Below are positions 8,955 through 18,108 of a stretch of 64,000 nucleotides of DNA, in pieces. The DNA is from Roseovarius gahaiensis (GTDB lineage: Bacteria; Pseudomonadota; Alphaproteobacteria; Rhodobacterales; Rhodobacteraceae), in assembly GCF_011601345.1 (NCBI RefSeq), contig NZ_JAAORB010000002.1, positions 1 through 64,000 of the forward strand. The letters are read 5' to 3'. The translations under genes and the position numbers were made by a program. Each line of letters opens with the position of its first letter. Position 1 is the stretch's first letter. A model generated the notes under the pieces. That model was given only the letters and a program-made list of their open reading frames with translations, ran no database searches and was not told the origin of the DNA.

Positions 8955-9566
8955 ATGACGAATTATCTATATAAAAACGACCTCCCCGCTGATCTGGACC
9001 TCGGTCCGGTTGTGGCGATTGATTGCGAAACGATGGGGCTGAACCCGCATCGCGACCGACTATGCGTGATCCAGATGTCGGGCGGTGACGGCAATGCTCA
9101 CCTGGTGCAGGTCGAAAAAGGCCAGACCGAGGCACCGAGCCTAAAGGCAATGCTGGAAAATCCCGATATTCTGAAACTGTTTCATTTCGGGCGCTTCGAT
9201 ATCGCCGCGATGCACAACACCTTTGGCGCTTTGGCGGCCCCGGTCTACTGCACCAAAATCGCCAGCAAACTGGTGCGCACCTATACCGATCGGCATGGTC
9301 TGAAAAACCTTCTGCAGGAATTGCTGGGCGTCGATGTCTCAAAGCAGCAGCAATCGTCAGATTGGGGGGCACCCGAGCTGACCAAAGCCCAGTTGGAATA
9401 TGCCGCGTCAGACGTTTTGTACCTGCATCGCCTGCGGGATGAACTAGATCGCATGCTGGCACGGGAAGGCCGCGTTGAGATGGCGCGAGCCTGTTTCGAT
9501 TTCCTGCCGATGCGGGCCAGTCTTGATCTGGCCGGTTGGCCCGAGATCGATATCTTCGCGCATTGA
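8955..9566 (+). CDS. rnd: Ribonuclease D-like 3'-5' exonuclease (short form)
   Basis: The protein is a DEDDy 3'-5' exonuclease acting on tRNA precursors or other structured RNA. Metal-binding residues are D23 and E25 (DCE), D82 (GRFD) and Y149/D153 (YAASD). It has only 203 residues, so it holds the exonuclease domain alone and lacks the HRDC domains of E. coli RNase D, as is usual for the short alphaproteobacterial form. The ATG at 8955 is favoured over 8949 because AGGGA lies seven bases upstream. It lies between tRNA-Leu and the lpt genes and may be transcribed with both. Confidence 0.9.
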   Translation: MTNYLYKNDLPADLDLGPVVAIDCETMGLNPHRDRLCVIQMSGGDGNAHLVQVEKGQTEAPSLKAMLENPDILKLFHFGRFDIAAMHNTFGALAAPVYCTKIASKLVRTYTDRHGLKNLLQELLGVDVSKQQQSSDWGAPELTKAQLEYAASDVLYLHRLRDELDRMLAREGRVEMARACFDFLPMRASLDLAGWPEIDIFAH

Positions 9567-9569
9567 TCC

Positions 9570-10184
9570 ATGGCCAGACACAACAACCTTCAATCGAAAC
9601 TGGTGGCTTGGATGAAAATCATCCTGCCGCTGGCCGCTCTTGGGTTGTTGTCGACACTTTTCCTGCTGTCGCGAACGGTTGATCCGACCCGCTCTGTGCC
9701 GGTTTCGCAAATCGACATCGAAAAACGCGCCGCAGAGCAAGGCGCATCGAACCCGACCTTCTCAGGGGTTACGGAAGAAGGCGATCAGGTCACCGTTCGC
9801 GCCAGATCAGCGGTGCCCAACACCGATGACATGAGCAAGGTGCATGCCGAACAGATCAACGCCACACTCGAACTGCAGTCTGGCAGCAAGTTCAACATCA
9901 CCTCGCAGTCAGCCAAGGTCGACAGCACTGCGTTCACCGTCCAGTTGATTGGGGATGTCCGAATTGTGTCCAGCACGGGATTCGATCTTGAAACCGAGGT
10001 TTTGAATGCCCGTTTCGATGTGCTTTACACTGACACGCCCGGCCCGGTTAGCGGTTCGGGCCCACCGGGTAATCTGCAAGCCGGTCGCATGGTCTTGCGC
10101 AATGATGACAGCACAGATGCGGCACATTTGCTTTTCACAGATGGGGTCAAGCTGATATACCAACCTCAGAACCCAAAGGATTGA
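9570..10184 (+). CDS. lptC: LPS export system periplasmic protein LptC
   Basis: LptC is the bitopic inner-membrane component that passes lipopolysaccharide from LptBFG to LptA. The 204-residue protein has one N-terminal membrane segment (about 13-34) and a periplasmic beta-strand-rich domain with alternating polar and hydrophobic residues, as in the LptC family. It starts three bases after the RNase D stop and is followed by lptA and lptB, which strongly supports the call. lptF and lptG are not in the window. Confidence 0.9.
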   Translation: MARHNNLQSKLVAWMKIILPLAALGLLSTLFLLSRTVDPTRSVPVSQIDIEKRAAEQGASNPTFSGVTEEGDQVTVRARSAVPNTDDMSKVHAEQINATLELQSGSKFNITSQSAKVDSTAFTVQLIGDVRIVSSTGFDLETEVLNARFDVLYTDTPGPVSGSGPPGNLQAGRMVLRNDDSTDAAHLLFTDGVKLIYQPQNPKD

Positions 10185-10190
10185 TCAAAC

Positions 10191-10682
10191 GTGACCTGTT
10201 TACCCCGGCTGATTGCTTGTCTTTTATGTCTTAGTGCGCCTGTTTCCAGCCTTGCCCAAGGATCACAGGTTGCGTTTGGAAACACCCAGCAGGACAGCAA
10301 TCTACCTGTCGAAGTCACCGCAGAAACGCTGGACGTCAATCAAAACGACAATACCGCTGTTTTCACCGGAAACGTCGTTATCGGTCAGGGCGAAATGCGG
10401 TTGTCCGCGCCGCGTGTGCTTGTGGTCTATAAAGCTGATCAAAGTGGCATCCAACGGCTGGAGGCGCGCGGTGGGGTCACCATTGTAAGCGGTCAGGATG
10501 CGGCAGAAGGCCGCGAAGCCGATTACGATATTGACAGCGGTATGATCGAACTGCGCGGCAATGTCTTGCTGGTGCAAGGACCGCAGGCCCTGACCTCAGA
10601 CAAGATGGCCGTCGACACCCATGCAGGTACGGCACGCATGACCGGACGCGTCAAAACCGTTTTGCAGCCTGAAGAGCAGTAA
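10191..10682 (+). CDS. lptA: LPS transport periplasmic protein LptA
   Basis: LptA oligomerises into the periplasmic bridge that carries lipopolysaccharide to the outer membrane. The 163-residue protein begins with a signal peptide ending near LAQG (about residue 23). It continues with the repetitive beta-jellyroll pattern of the OstA-like domain. The start codon is GTG at 10191, six bases after the lptC stop, with AAAGGA upstream. The stop is four bases before lptB. Confidence 0.92.
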   Translation: MTCLPRLIACLLCLSAPVSSLAQGSQVAFGNTQQDSNLPVEVTAETLDVNQNDNTAVFTGNVVIGQGEMRLSAPRVLVVYKADQSGIQRLEARGGVTIVSGQDAAEGREADYDIDSGMIELRGNVLLVQGPQALTSDKMAVDTHAGTARMTGRVKTVLQPEEQ

Positions 10683-10686
10683 GGAT

Positions 10687-11445
10687 ATGCCCGGCCCTGA
10701 TCTTAAGATTGCACATGAAAGCGGCGGGCTGGAAGTGCGCAGCTTGCGCAAAAGCTATAAAAAACGGGTCGTCATTCGCGATGTGTCGCTGTCTTTGAAA
10801 CAGGGCGAGGTTGTCGCGCTTTTGGGCCCCAATGGCTCTGGTAAAACCACGACATTTTATGCCGTGGCCGGGTTGGTTTATCCCGAAGGCGGTCACGTTT
10901 TGATTGATGGGCAAGACGTTACCAACCTGCCCATGTATCGCCGCGCAAAGATGGGAATCGGCTACTTGCCGCAGGAAATGTCAATTTTTCGCGGTCTTTC
11001 GGTCGAGGATAACATTCTTGCAATTCTGGATATTTCCGAACCCGACCGCCACAAACGCCGCGAGCGGTTGGAAGAGTTGCTGTCAGAGTTTTCAATAGAA
11101 CACTTGCGGCGCGCACCCGCACTGGCCCTGTCAGGTGGGGAAAGACGCCGCGTTGAAATTGCCCGGTGCTTGGCCGCGCATCCAAAGTATCTGTTGTTGG
11201 ATGAACCCTTTGCTGGCGTTGACCCGATTTCGGTCGGGGATATCCGGCATCTGGTGGCTGATCTGAAAAAGCGCGGTATCGGCGTTCTGATCACCGACCA
11301 CAATGTACGCGAAACGCTGGAAATTGTTGATCGTGCTTATATTCTACACGACGGCAAGGTTTTGATGTCAGGCACCCCTGCCGAAGTGGTCGAGAACGAA
11401 AACGTCCGCCGTGTCTATCTGGGTGACAACTTCAGAATATCGTAA
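10687..11445 (+). CDS. lptB: LPS export ABC transporter ATP-binding protein LptB
   Basis: LptB is the ATPase that powers lipopolysaccharide extraction from the inner membrane. The 252-residue protein has Walker A GPNGSGKT (47-54), signature LSGGE (148-152) and Walker B LLLDEP (169-174), with the spacing of the LptB family. The start lies four bases after lptA. A 234-base gap to hpf follows. In several proteobacteria rpoN lies here; it does not in this window. Confidence 0.95.
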   Translation: MPGPDLKIAHESGGLEVRSLRKSYKKRVVIRDVSLSLKQGEVVALLGPNGSGKTTTFYAVAGLVYPEGGHVLIDGQDVTNLPMYRRAKMGIGYLPQEMSIFRGLSVEDNILAILDISEPDRHKRRERLEELLSEFSIEHLRRAPALALSGGERRRVEIARCLAAHPKYLLLDEPFAGVDPISVGDIRHLVADLKKRGIGVLITDHNVRETLEIVDRAYILHDGKVLMSGTPAEVVENENVRRVYLGDNFRIS

Positions 11446-11482
11446 GCTTCAGCCGATAGAACCGTTATGGGTCCGATCTCAG

Positions 11483-11511
11483 TTGACAATTGACTGCGAA
11501 AACGCCTCAAT
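11483..11511 (+). promoter_or_regulatory. Possible promoter ahead of hpf
   Basis: In the 234-base gap between lptB and hpf there is a perfect TTGACA (11483-11488) followed, at 17-base spacing, by a weak -10 CTCAAT (11506-11511). It would give hpf-ptsN a transcript separate from lptB. The weak -10 keeps confidence low. Confidence 0.3.
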
Positions 11512-11679
11512 TGGGGTATGACATTTCAGGCTTCTGTCCGCATTTACCCGTTGGACCCGCTTTGCGGGCAGGGGGTTGGGCAATCCACTGATATGTCTTC
11601 TTCCCGCATTCGGACATAAGCGAAAGCCGTGCCATCGCACGTGCTGCACGCGACCGGATCGTAAAATAAAGGAGCTAAG

Positions 11680-12243
11680 ATGCGCTATCAAATCAGTGGT
11701 AAGCAGATCGATATCGGCGACGCGCTGCAAACGCATGTTCAAGACGAACTTGGGGCGGCCGTTGCCAAATACGCAGAGCGCCCGACAGATGCATTGGTGA
11801 TATTTTCCAAAAGCGCCAGTGAGTTCGTATGCGAAGCGACTGTTCACCTGTCCACGGGCTTGACCGCTCAGGCCAAAGCGCATTCCCACGAGATATACTC
11901 GGCATTCGACAAATGCTGCGATAAAATGGAAAAACAGCTCAGGCGCTACAAGCGTCGGCTGAAAGACCATCATCGTGAACGCCTGCAGCCGGTTGAACTT
12001 TCCGGTGCTTCCTCTTATATCCTCGCTTCTGATAGTGGAGATGGGGATTCGGAGCCGGAAAGCCTTCAGCCGATTATTGTCGCGGAAATGGAAACACGAA
12101 TTCCAGCACTTTCGGTCGGTGAAGCGGTTATGCAAATGGAACTTTCCGGTTTGCCTGTTCTTGTCTTCAGAAACGAGGGGAATAAGGGTCTGAACGTCGT
12201 ATACCGTCGCGACGACGGTAACATAGGCTGGATTGATCCCTAA
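11680..12243 (+). CDS. hpf: Ribosome hibernation promoting factor, long form
   Basis: HPF binds the 30S decoding centre and, in its long form, dimerises ribosomes into inactive 100S particles in stationary phase. The 187-residue protein has the N-terminal S30AE/YfiA domain (about 1-100, with the basic stretch RRYKRRLK) and a C-terminal dimerisation domain (about 130-187, ending in IGWIDP) joined by an acidic linker. The length fits the long class. AAGGAG lies seven bases before the ATG. ptsN follows closely. Confidence 0.94.
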   Translation: MRYQISGKQIDIGDALQTHVQDELGAAVAKYAERPTDALVIFSKSASEFVCEATVHLSTGLTAQAKAHSHEIYSAFDKCCDKMEKQLRRYKRRLKDHHRERLQPVELSGASSYILASDSGDGDSEPESLQPIIVAEMETRIPALSVGEAVMQMELSGLPVLVFRNEGNKGLNVVYRRDDGNIGWIDP

Positions 12244-12297
12244 ACAGGCACAGGGCCGGGCGTGAATGCGTCGCGCCCGGCGGAGCATCGAGTACCA

Positions 12298-12762
12298 ATG
12301 GATATGTCTATCATCCTCAAGCCAGAGGCCGTGCGTGTGTTGTCTGCTGTCTCTAGTAAGAAGCGACTGATGCATGAACTGGGCGGAATTGCCAGTTCTG
12401 TCTACGGGGTCAGCCAATCAACCACTGTGGAAGCGCTACAAGAACGCGAAAGCCTTGGGCCAACAGGCGTGGGCAATGGCGTTGCGTTGCCACATGCACG
12501 GTTGGACGGATTGACAGACGTGGTTGGCGCCTTTGTGCTGCTGGAAAAACCGATTGATTTCGATGCGGTCGACCGACAGCCTGTGGATTTGGCTTTTGCG
12601 CTATTTGCGCCCAGTGATGCAGGGGTTGAACACCTCAAGGCGTTGGCTTTGGTGTCGCGCACCCTGCGCGACCCCTCTGTCTGTGCCAAGTTACGCTCCA
12701 ATACCGATCCGGCAACGCTTTATACCATCGTGACCGAAGCGCAGGCCGCGCAAGCGGCCTGA
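12298..12762 (+). CDS. ptsN: PTS IIA-like nitrogen regulatory protein PtsN
   Basis: PtsN (EIIA-Ntr) is the terminal phosphoacceptor of the nitrogen PTS and regulates partner proteins rather than sugar uptake. The 154-residue protein has the EIIA fold and the phosphorylatable histidine H66 in a LPHAR motif. The start is uncertain: an in-frame ATG at 12262 would add 12 residues unlike the family, and MSIILKP at 12304 is possible too. It follows hpf, the usual partner in alphaproteobacteria. No other PTS gene is in the window. Confidence 0.9.
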   Translation: MDMSIILKPEAVRVLSAVSSKKRLMHELGGIASSVYGVSQSTTVEALQERESLGPTGVGNGVALPHARLDGLTDVVGAFVLLEKPIDFDAVDRQPVDLAFALFAPSDAGVEHLKALALVSRTLRDPSVCAKLRSNTDPATLYTIVTEAQAAQAA

Positions 12763-12771
12763 CCGGCATTG

Positions 12772-14199
12772 CTATTGCCAGGCTTTAAAACCGAACATCA
12801 TGTAATCGCGCTGGTAGACATCGCTGACCAAGGCCTCGATATCTGCGTCATAGATATCGCTTAATTCAAACGGAACTTGTGAGGCTGCAGCCGGCGGCTT
12901 GGGTGCCTTGGGATACCCCACTTTGGCAGCCAAGGCTGGCAATTGGCTAGCCATTTCATCTTCGCGCAACACGATGTCCGGCACGGAAAACTGCGCCATA
13001 CCTTGCAAAACGGCTGTTTGCGACGCCCAATGTGCATCAATTCGAATATTGGTTTGGCCCGCCAGATTCAGGCGCAAAAACTCTAAAAAAGCCACAAATG
13101 CCGCTCTATGCGCACGCCGGTCATAGTCAGGCCCCAAGTCGCCACCCGGTATCGGAAGTTTATGAAAATTGCGCAGGGTCTTGCGGATATCAGTATAGCT
13201 GCCCTGATCCTGCAACAGGATTTTTGAACAAAACGCATCATGCGCACGCGCAACAGGGTGACGCAAAACCGTGAAACTGCGGTGCTCTTTGTTGCGTCTT
13301 TTCCACTGGCGCAAAGCCTTTTGATTCAGATGTGTTGGCAGCGTATCTTCCGGGACTTCATCAAGCGCCGCCATCCACTGGCGCACTTCGGCCTCGGGGC
13401 CCGAACGCACGGGCATATACAACAAGGGCGCATGCGCACATGTCACATATGCTGGCACAGCAGGGCCGCGACGGGGTTCGAAATTCGGGGTCCGCGACAG
13501 ATTGAACGGGTCCAAACCTGAAAGTGCCTGTTCCATTTCATCGAAATTGGACACCTTGGCCTCAAGCGGGCTAGGGTTTTGCTTTTTCAACGACGCATCA
13601 AGCGCCTCCAGCCGTTCATCGCTGCCAAGAAACGTTGCCATCCCGTTGATGATTTCGACAGACTGAAGATCGTCGTAATCGACATAAAACGCGGTCTGGC
13701 CGGTGATTTGCAGCCGGTTCAGCAAAAACACTTGGAACTTCTGCAACTGCGACACGTGCGTTTCAAACTCCGGCCCGTCAAACTTGATGCTGCTGTCTTT
13801 GCGGCGCTTTACGTTGGTCAGTTTCCACTGCCCCGTCGCTTGGTCAATCTTCCATGATACATAGCTATCCACCGGGTTGCGGGTCAGGATAATCTTGGCA
13901 CAGCGCGGATCATCCAGACAGATATCCAGCACCCTGCGATCATGGTCATGGAAAAACCGAAATCCACCCAGACCATTGGAGTTTGTTTTAACCGCCTCGA
14001 TCATCCGCGCCGGATCGGCATCCCGCATCGCTTGCGTCATGCCCAAGATTTCGGTGCGGTTCGGGTAGCCAATGAAGTAGGGATTAAACACCTCCCCATG
14101 GCAGTCAAAGCTGTCGAAGGCATTGAGGTTGTTTTCAAGAAAGTTCGAGCCGGTGCGCATTTCGGCGAACACGACAAAATAATCGAATTTATCAGACAT
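12772..14199 (-). CDS. Two-domain sulfotransferase (NodH-like N-terminal domain)
   Basis: This is a predicted PAPS-dependent sulfotransferase of 475 residues. The first domain shows the 5'-phosphosulfate loop RTGSN (15-19) and the 3'-phosphate motif TRNPVDSYVSW (106-116), as in NodH/Stf0-type carbohydrate sulfotransferases. A second region from about residue 250 contains VLRHPVARAHDAF (311-323), which resembles the 3'-phosphate motif of another sulfotransferase family. Its 5' loop (YMPVRSG, 261-267) looks degenerate. Its ATG lies six bases after the stop of the upstream glycosyltransferase gene, so it is probably the last gene of the galU-galE-glycosyltransferase unit. The acceptor is unknown; a surface glycan is inferred. 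Confidence 0.8.
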   Translation of the reverse strand: MSDKFDYFVVFAEMRTGSNFLENNLNAFDSFDCHGEVFNPYFIGYPNRTEILGMTQAMRDADPARMIEAVKTNSNGLGGFRFFHDHDRRVLDICLDDPRCAKIILTRNPVDSYVSWKIDQATGQWKLTNVKRRKDSSIKFDGPEFETHVSQLQKFQVFLLNRLQITGQTAFYVDYDDLQSVEIINGMATFLGSDERLEALDASLKKQNPSPLEAKVSNFDEMEQALSGLDPFNLSRTPNFEPRRGPAVPAYVTCAHAPLLYMPVRSGPEAEVRQWMAALDEVPEDTLPTHLNQKALRQWKRRNKEHRSFTVLRHPVARAHDAFCSKILLQDQGSYTDIRKTLRNFHKLPIPGGDLGPDYDRRAHRAAFVAFLEFLRLNLAGQTNIRIDAHWASQTAVLQGMAQFSVPDIVLREDEMASQLPALAAKVGYPKAPKPPAAASQVPFELSDIYDADIEALVSDVYQRDYMMFGFKAWQ

Positions 14200-14205
14200 A
14201 CTGGG

Positions 14206-15892
14206 TTACTTTACCAAATAGGGTTTTGGTTTGTTGTTCTGCTGCTCGTGCGGGTCATGCGCCACTGGGAAATCGCCCATCAGATAGGGATGCATCCCTT
14301 GGTTTTTCAGATTTTGCAGGAATTGGCCAAAGCCGGTCAGCTCGGCCATTTTCGGCACCTCGGCAATGCCCCGCATATTCTGCTGGCCGATTTCATCAAT
14401 GATGGTTTGCAAAGGCTCCATCGGGGCTTCGATGAAATCTGCCATCGTCCAAATCCGAATACGTGCCTTGGACCATTGTGACCTAAGAACGCCAAGATGC
14501 TTGCTTTCTGCTTGCTGCAAACGCGCCGCTTCTTGCCTGATCTCAGAAAAATTTCGGTTCGATTTGAACAGTGGTACGGCCCAAGCCCCGCTGATCACGG
14601 AAATCTGTGCATTGGGGTCTTTGGCGATATCCCATTCGATATTTTTGATCGTGTCTTGGGGGCCGACCTGAAAACACTGGCGTTCGCCCCGCGTGTTCCA
14701 GATCAGGCTGGTCAAAAAAGCCCGCGGATTATAATCGCGCAGGGTGGCACTATCGCTTAACGCGCCGTTTACCACGGTTTGCCCGTCAGCAAATTCGGCG
14801 TGTTCTGGCGCAAACAGATGGCCATGCACCCGCGTTCCCGTGACCCGCGCCAGCCAAGATTCGAAGTTCTCAAAGAGATCGCTGAAGCCTTCGAAAACAG
14901 AATACTGCGCGCATGTCAGGCCATTTTCACGGCCCTCAACGGGGAACCGGCTTTGCATGTAAAGGCCGGGCCGCCCCAGTGTGCGGCGTTCGACCGCTTT
15001 GGAAAAGATGCGGTCAATCTTGCCGGGATTTGGTTCGGTCCGCTTCATCGCGCCGGCACTATCGGTCAGGAACGCATCGTATAGACGGTTGGCGAATGGC
15101 CAAATCTTGCGCGCAACAAAGCAATCAGACCGCCGCAGCAATTGCAGGTGATCATCGTAGAAAATATGCGGCTTTCCCTGATAATCGAACTTCGAAAGCG
15201 TCAGCGAGCGGCTTTCGATCTGGCGTGAGTATTGGCGCGCCAATGTCTGAAAATAGCTTTCATCCGGAATCCAGACACGCTTGAAATAGCGATCATAAAT
15301 ATCGCGCTCCGGATCTGACAGGATCGCTGACAACGTCTGCCGGGTCAGGCACCACCATTGGCTGCCCATATGGGGCACGATGCCATTGGGAATATGGCGT
15401 TTGTAGCCCATCCTGCGCTGAAGGGCGACGTAACGGTCGAACAAAAACCGATTTTTGCGCCATGAAAACGGGAATCGCAGGGTGAACCTTTCATGGTCCA
15501 AACCACCGATCGTCCAAGGAACATCGGCAGTTGTTGCCGATTCAATGAAATCCGTATTTGGCCTGTCGGCCAGATAGTCCTTCAATTCCTGCACCGGACG
15601 CAGCGGAAGGCATGAGCCTGACGCCAAATAGACATGACGGACATCGGGAAACTCTTGCAGCATCAACTCGGCCGCGCCTTGGGTGGCGGCAACCAACCCC
15701 CACGTGCCCCATTCACAGCGGTGGCGTTTGCTGTAACGCACATCCGGCAAATCGGACAACGCCTTGGTAAAAGCGTTAAAGACATCACGCGGAACGGATC
15801 ACCAAAGGACAGCCCGATGCCGCCCAATGCCGCGCCACCTGTTCGGCCCGGTCAAAGGCCGTGTGCACCAACATGATGATACCGACACTCAC
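14206..15892 (-). pseudogene. Core-2/I-branching (GT14-type) glycosyltransferase gene with a frameshift near its 5' end
   Basis: The readable part (15759 down to 14206, 517 residues) looks like the core-2/I-branching N-acetylglucosaminyltransferase family found in Rhodobacteraceae (DUF5927 type), but its N-terminus is missing. The missing part is encoded just upstream in another frame. From a GTG at 15892 one reads MSVGIIMLVHTAF and on to CPLVI, and then a stop follows. The downstream frame resumes at VPRDVFNAF. The break is at about 15793-15797, where the family normally has V-I-H-V-D, so a small deletion of 3n+2 bases (or a sequence error) is inferred. The GTG is 17 bases after the stop of the preceding glycosyltransferase gene. 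Confidence 0.75.
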
Positions 15893-15909
15893 CCTTTACT
15901 GCCCTTCCC

Positions 15910-16920
15910 TCAAGCCCAGTTTCCTTTGGACATCAGCCCAAGGATTTCCAATTGGCGCCAGTTTATATATTTTTCCGACCATTTGCACCAAAGGTCTGGG
16001 TTGTCATGCAGGTTGTCGTAATACGACTGATATTCAACGCTGGCCGCATAATGCTGCTTGCGGTCAAGCTCTTCTTCGGCCTTGTGGGCGAAGGTATCCA
16101 GAAACTTGGCATGCAGCAAAACGCCGCTGGCTTTTTCGCCGCCCAATGTATCGTACGTTTGATTCAAACCGCGCGGCAGCAGCATATGTGTTGAACTGAC
16201 AAACGCATAGCGCCGATCCCATTTGACCAGCGGCACCTTGTTCAAGGCAGGGGCCTTTTTGGGCTTATCGGCGAAAAAAACGCGCGCCCGCGGCCCGCCC
16301 TGTATCCACAGATTTCCAAAGGCGCCGTTTTTCTGGATCACGTAATTCCCAGGATCAAACCAAGACGCAATTTCGATCGGGTTTTGGCCGGGAAGATAGC
16401 GCACCGCATCCATGCGCCCCTTGGGATACATATCCAGCAGCATCGCACCGAAGGACCGCAGGTGCGACACGTCCAGCCAATCTGTCAAGGCGCGGATCGG
16501 GCGTGTATCGCAAAAAGGGTAGACAAAGAATTCATCCGGATCGACCACAAGGATCCAATGACCGTCACCATATTTCGCCTGCAACCAATTGAGCCAATCC
16601 ACGCCGAAACGTGCATTTTTGTAGCTGGCCTTGGTTGTCCACAAAGATACGTCTGGCTGATCAGCCAGATATTCGCGTCCGCCATCCTGACTGTCGTTGT
16701 CCACCATAAGGAAATGCGACACGCCCAGATTGCGGTAATATTCCATGAAATACGGCAGCCGCACATATTCGTCCCGAAAGGTCGAAAACACTAAAATATC
16801 GCCGGGCTTGATCTTGTTTGTTCTGTCGGAAACGGAACGCAACGAAAAATGCTTGCGCCACGCCCTAATCTTGGCCCGCTTGCGTTTCAGACGCATACGA
16901 TATGATTGAACCAAGCTCAC
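15910..16920 (-). CDS. Glycosyltransferase family 2-like protein (tandem copy A)
   Basis: The 336-residue protein has a basic N-terminus and then a GT-A-like core: VDNDSQDG (73-80), the nucleotide-sugar side of the fold, and an Asp-rich metal site DPDE (127-130). This is the pattern of the Glyco_tranf_2_4 group. Copy B at 17041-18063 is clearly related over its full length, including matching stretches such as GNYVIQK and WIQGGPRAR. The start is GTG with AAGGGG six bases upstream. Donor and acceptor sugars cannot be told from sequence. Confidence 0.85.
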   Translation of the reverse strand: MSLVQSYRMRLKRKRAKIRAWRKHFSLRSVSDRTNKIKPGDILVFSTFRDEYVRLPYFMEYYRNLGVSHFLMVDNDSQDGGREYLADQPDVSLWTTKASYKNARFGVDWLNWLQAKYGDGHWILVVDPDEFFVYPFCDTRPIRALTDWLDVSHLRSFGAMLLDMYPKGRMDAVRYLPGQNPIEIASWFDPGNYVIQKNGAFGNLWIQGGPRARVFFADKPKKAPALNKVPLVKWDRRYAFVSSTHMLLPRGLNQTYDTLGGEKASGVLLHAKFLDTFAHKAEEELDRKQHYAASVEYQSYYDNLHDNPDLWCKWSEKYINWRQLEILGLMSKGNWA

Positions 16921-17040
16921 GCCTTACCCCTTTGCCCGATTAACGCACTGTGATGTGTAGCAGGCTGACGATTAACACATTATTTTTCCAAACAGAAAAC
17001 AATACTACGCAACAACGTAATGTTGTTTCACGCCTTCACG

Positions 17041-18063
17041 TCAAACCCAATCTTCCTTTGACATCAGGCCCATGGCCTCCAATTGCCGCCAACTGATCAA
17101 TCTAGTCGATCCTTCAGACCAAAGGTTGGGATTTTCGATCAAGCGGTCATAGTATGCATCATAAAGGGTGCTGTTGGCAAAATGCTCTTGTCGGCTTTTT
17201 TCCTCGGCGGATTTATCAACGATGACCTGCAAAAATTTCGTATGTAACAAAATACCCGAAAATATCTCGCCCCCGTTTTCGCAATACGTATGGTTCAATC
17301 GTTTGGGCAAAAGCGAATGCGCCGAACTGACATAAGCATAACGCCAATGCCATTTCACCAGCGGAACCTTTCCCATCGTTGGCGCCCGGCGGGGATTGTC
17401 GGCGAAAAAGCAGCGCGCACGCGGGCCGCCTTGGATCCATAAACTCCCAAGATCTGGCTTTTTCTGGATCACGTAATTGCCCGCATCGAACCAGCACAAT
17501 GTGCGAAAGGGATCATCGCCTGCGGCATAGGGATGATCCTGCACGGGGCCTTTGGGATACATATCCAGCATCAAGGCCCCCATTGACCGCCGCCCACGGC
17601 GGTCCAGCCAATTTGTCAGGGCAGGCAAGGGGCGGGTTTCGTAATGGGGATAAACCAATATCTCATCCGCATCGACGGTCAGGCACCAATGACCGTGGGC
17701 ATAGCGCATTTGCAGCCATGTCAGCCAATCAACCCCAAAGCGCGAAGACTTGTAGCTGTGTTTTGTATGCCAAAGCGAAACGTCAGGCTGAGTCCCGAGA
17801 TACTCAAGCGTACCGTCATCACTGTCATTGTCGACGATCAGAAAATGCACGACGCCCAAACGCCTGTAGTGGTCGAGAAAATACGGCAACCGCAACATTT
17901 CGTTGCGCATCGTGCAAAAGCCAAGAATAGCATCAGGTGCAATCTGATTTGTACGGTTTTTCACACAGCACAATTCGCGGCGCTTGCGCACGGCGCGGGC
18001 CAGAAAGCGGCGGCGCTTCCAACGCAGCCGGTATGCTTGTGCCGCCTTTTTCAACCACTCCAT
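17041..18063 (-). CDS. Glycosyltransferase family 2-like protein (tandem copy B)
   Basis: The 340-residue paralogue of the neighbouring gene has the same layout: basic N-terminal helix, VDND (77-80), DADE (131-134) and a shared C-terminal SWRQLEAMGLMSK-type ending. The two copies differ throughout, so this is an old duplication rather than a recent one. It starts 45 bases after the galE stop, and 120 AT-rich bases separate it from copy A. It probably adds a sugar to the same surface glycan. Confidence 0.85.
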   Translation of the reverse strand: MEWLKKAAQAYRLRWKRRRFLARAVRKRRELCCVKNRTNQIAPDAILGFCTMRNEMLRLPYFLDHYRRLGVVHFLIVDNDSDDGTLEYLGTQPDVSLWHTKHSYKSSRFGVDWLTWLQMRYAHGHWCLTVDADEILVYPHYETRPLPALTNWLDRRGRRSMGALMLDMYPKGPVQDHPYAAGDDPFRTLCWFDAGNYVIQKKPDLGSLWIQGGPRARCFFADNPRRAPTMGKVPLVKWHWRYAYVSSAHSLLPKRLNHTYCENGGEIFSGILLHTKFLQVIVDKSAEEKSRQEHFANSTLYDAYYDRLIENPNLWSEGSTRLISWRQLEAMGLMSKEDWV

Positions 18064-18108
18064 GCCTGATGATCCGCCCCGTCCGCGTTATGGCAGGCAG
18101 ACTCGGTG

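Noticed and set aside
8878-9462. Minus-strand frame ending with CPGEDSNLH-type sequence
   Set aside because: It is the antisense of tRNA-Leu and RNase D, another common spurious call.
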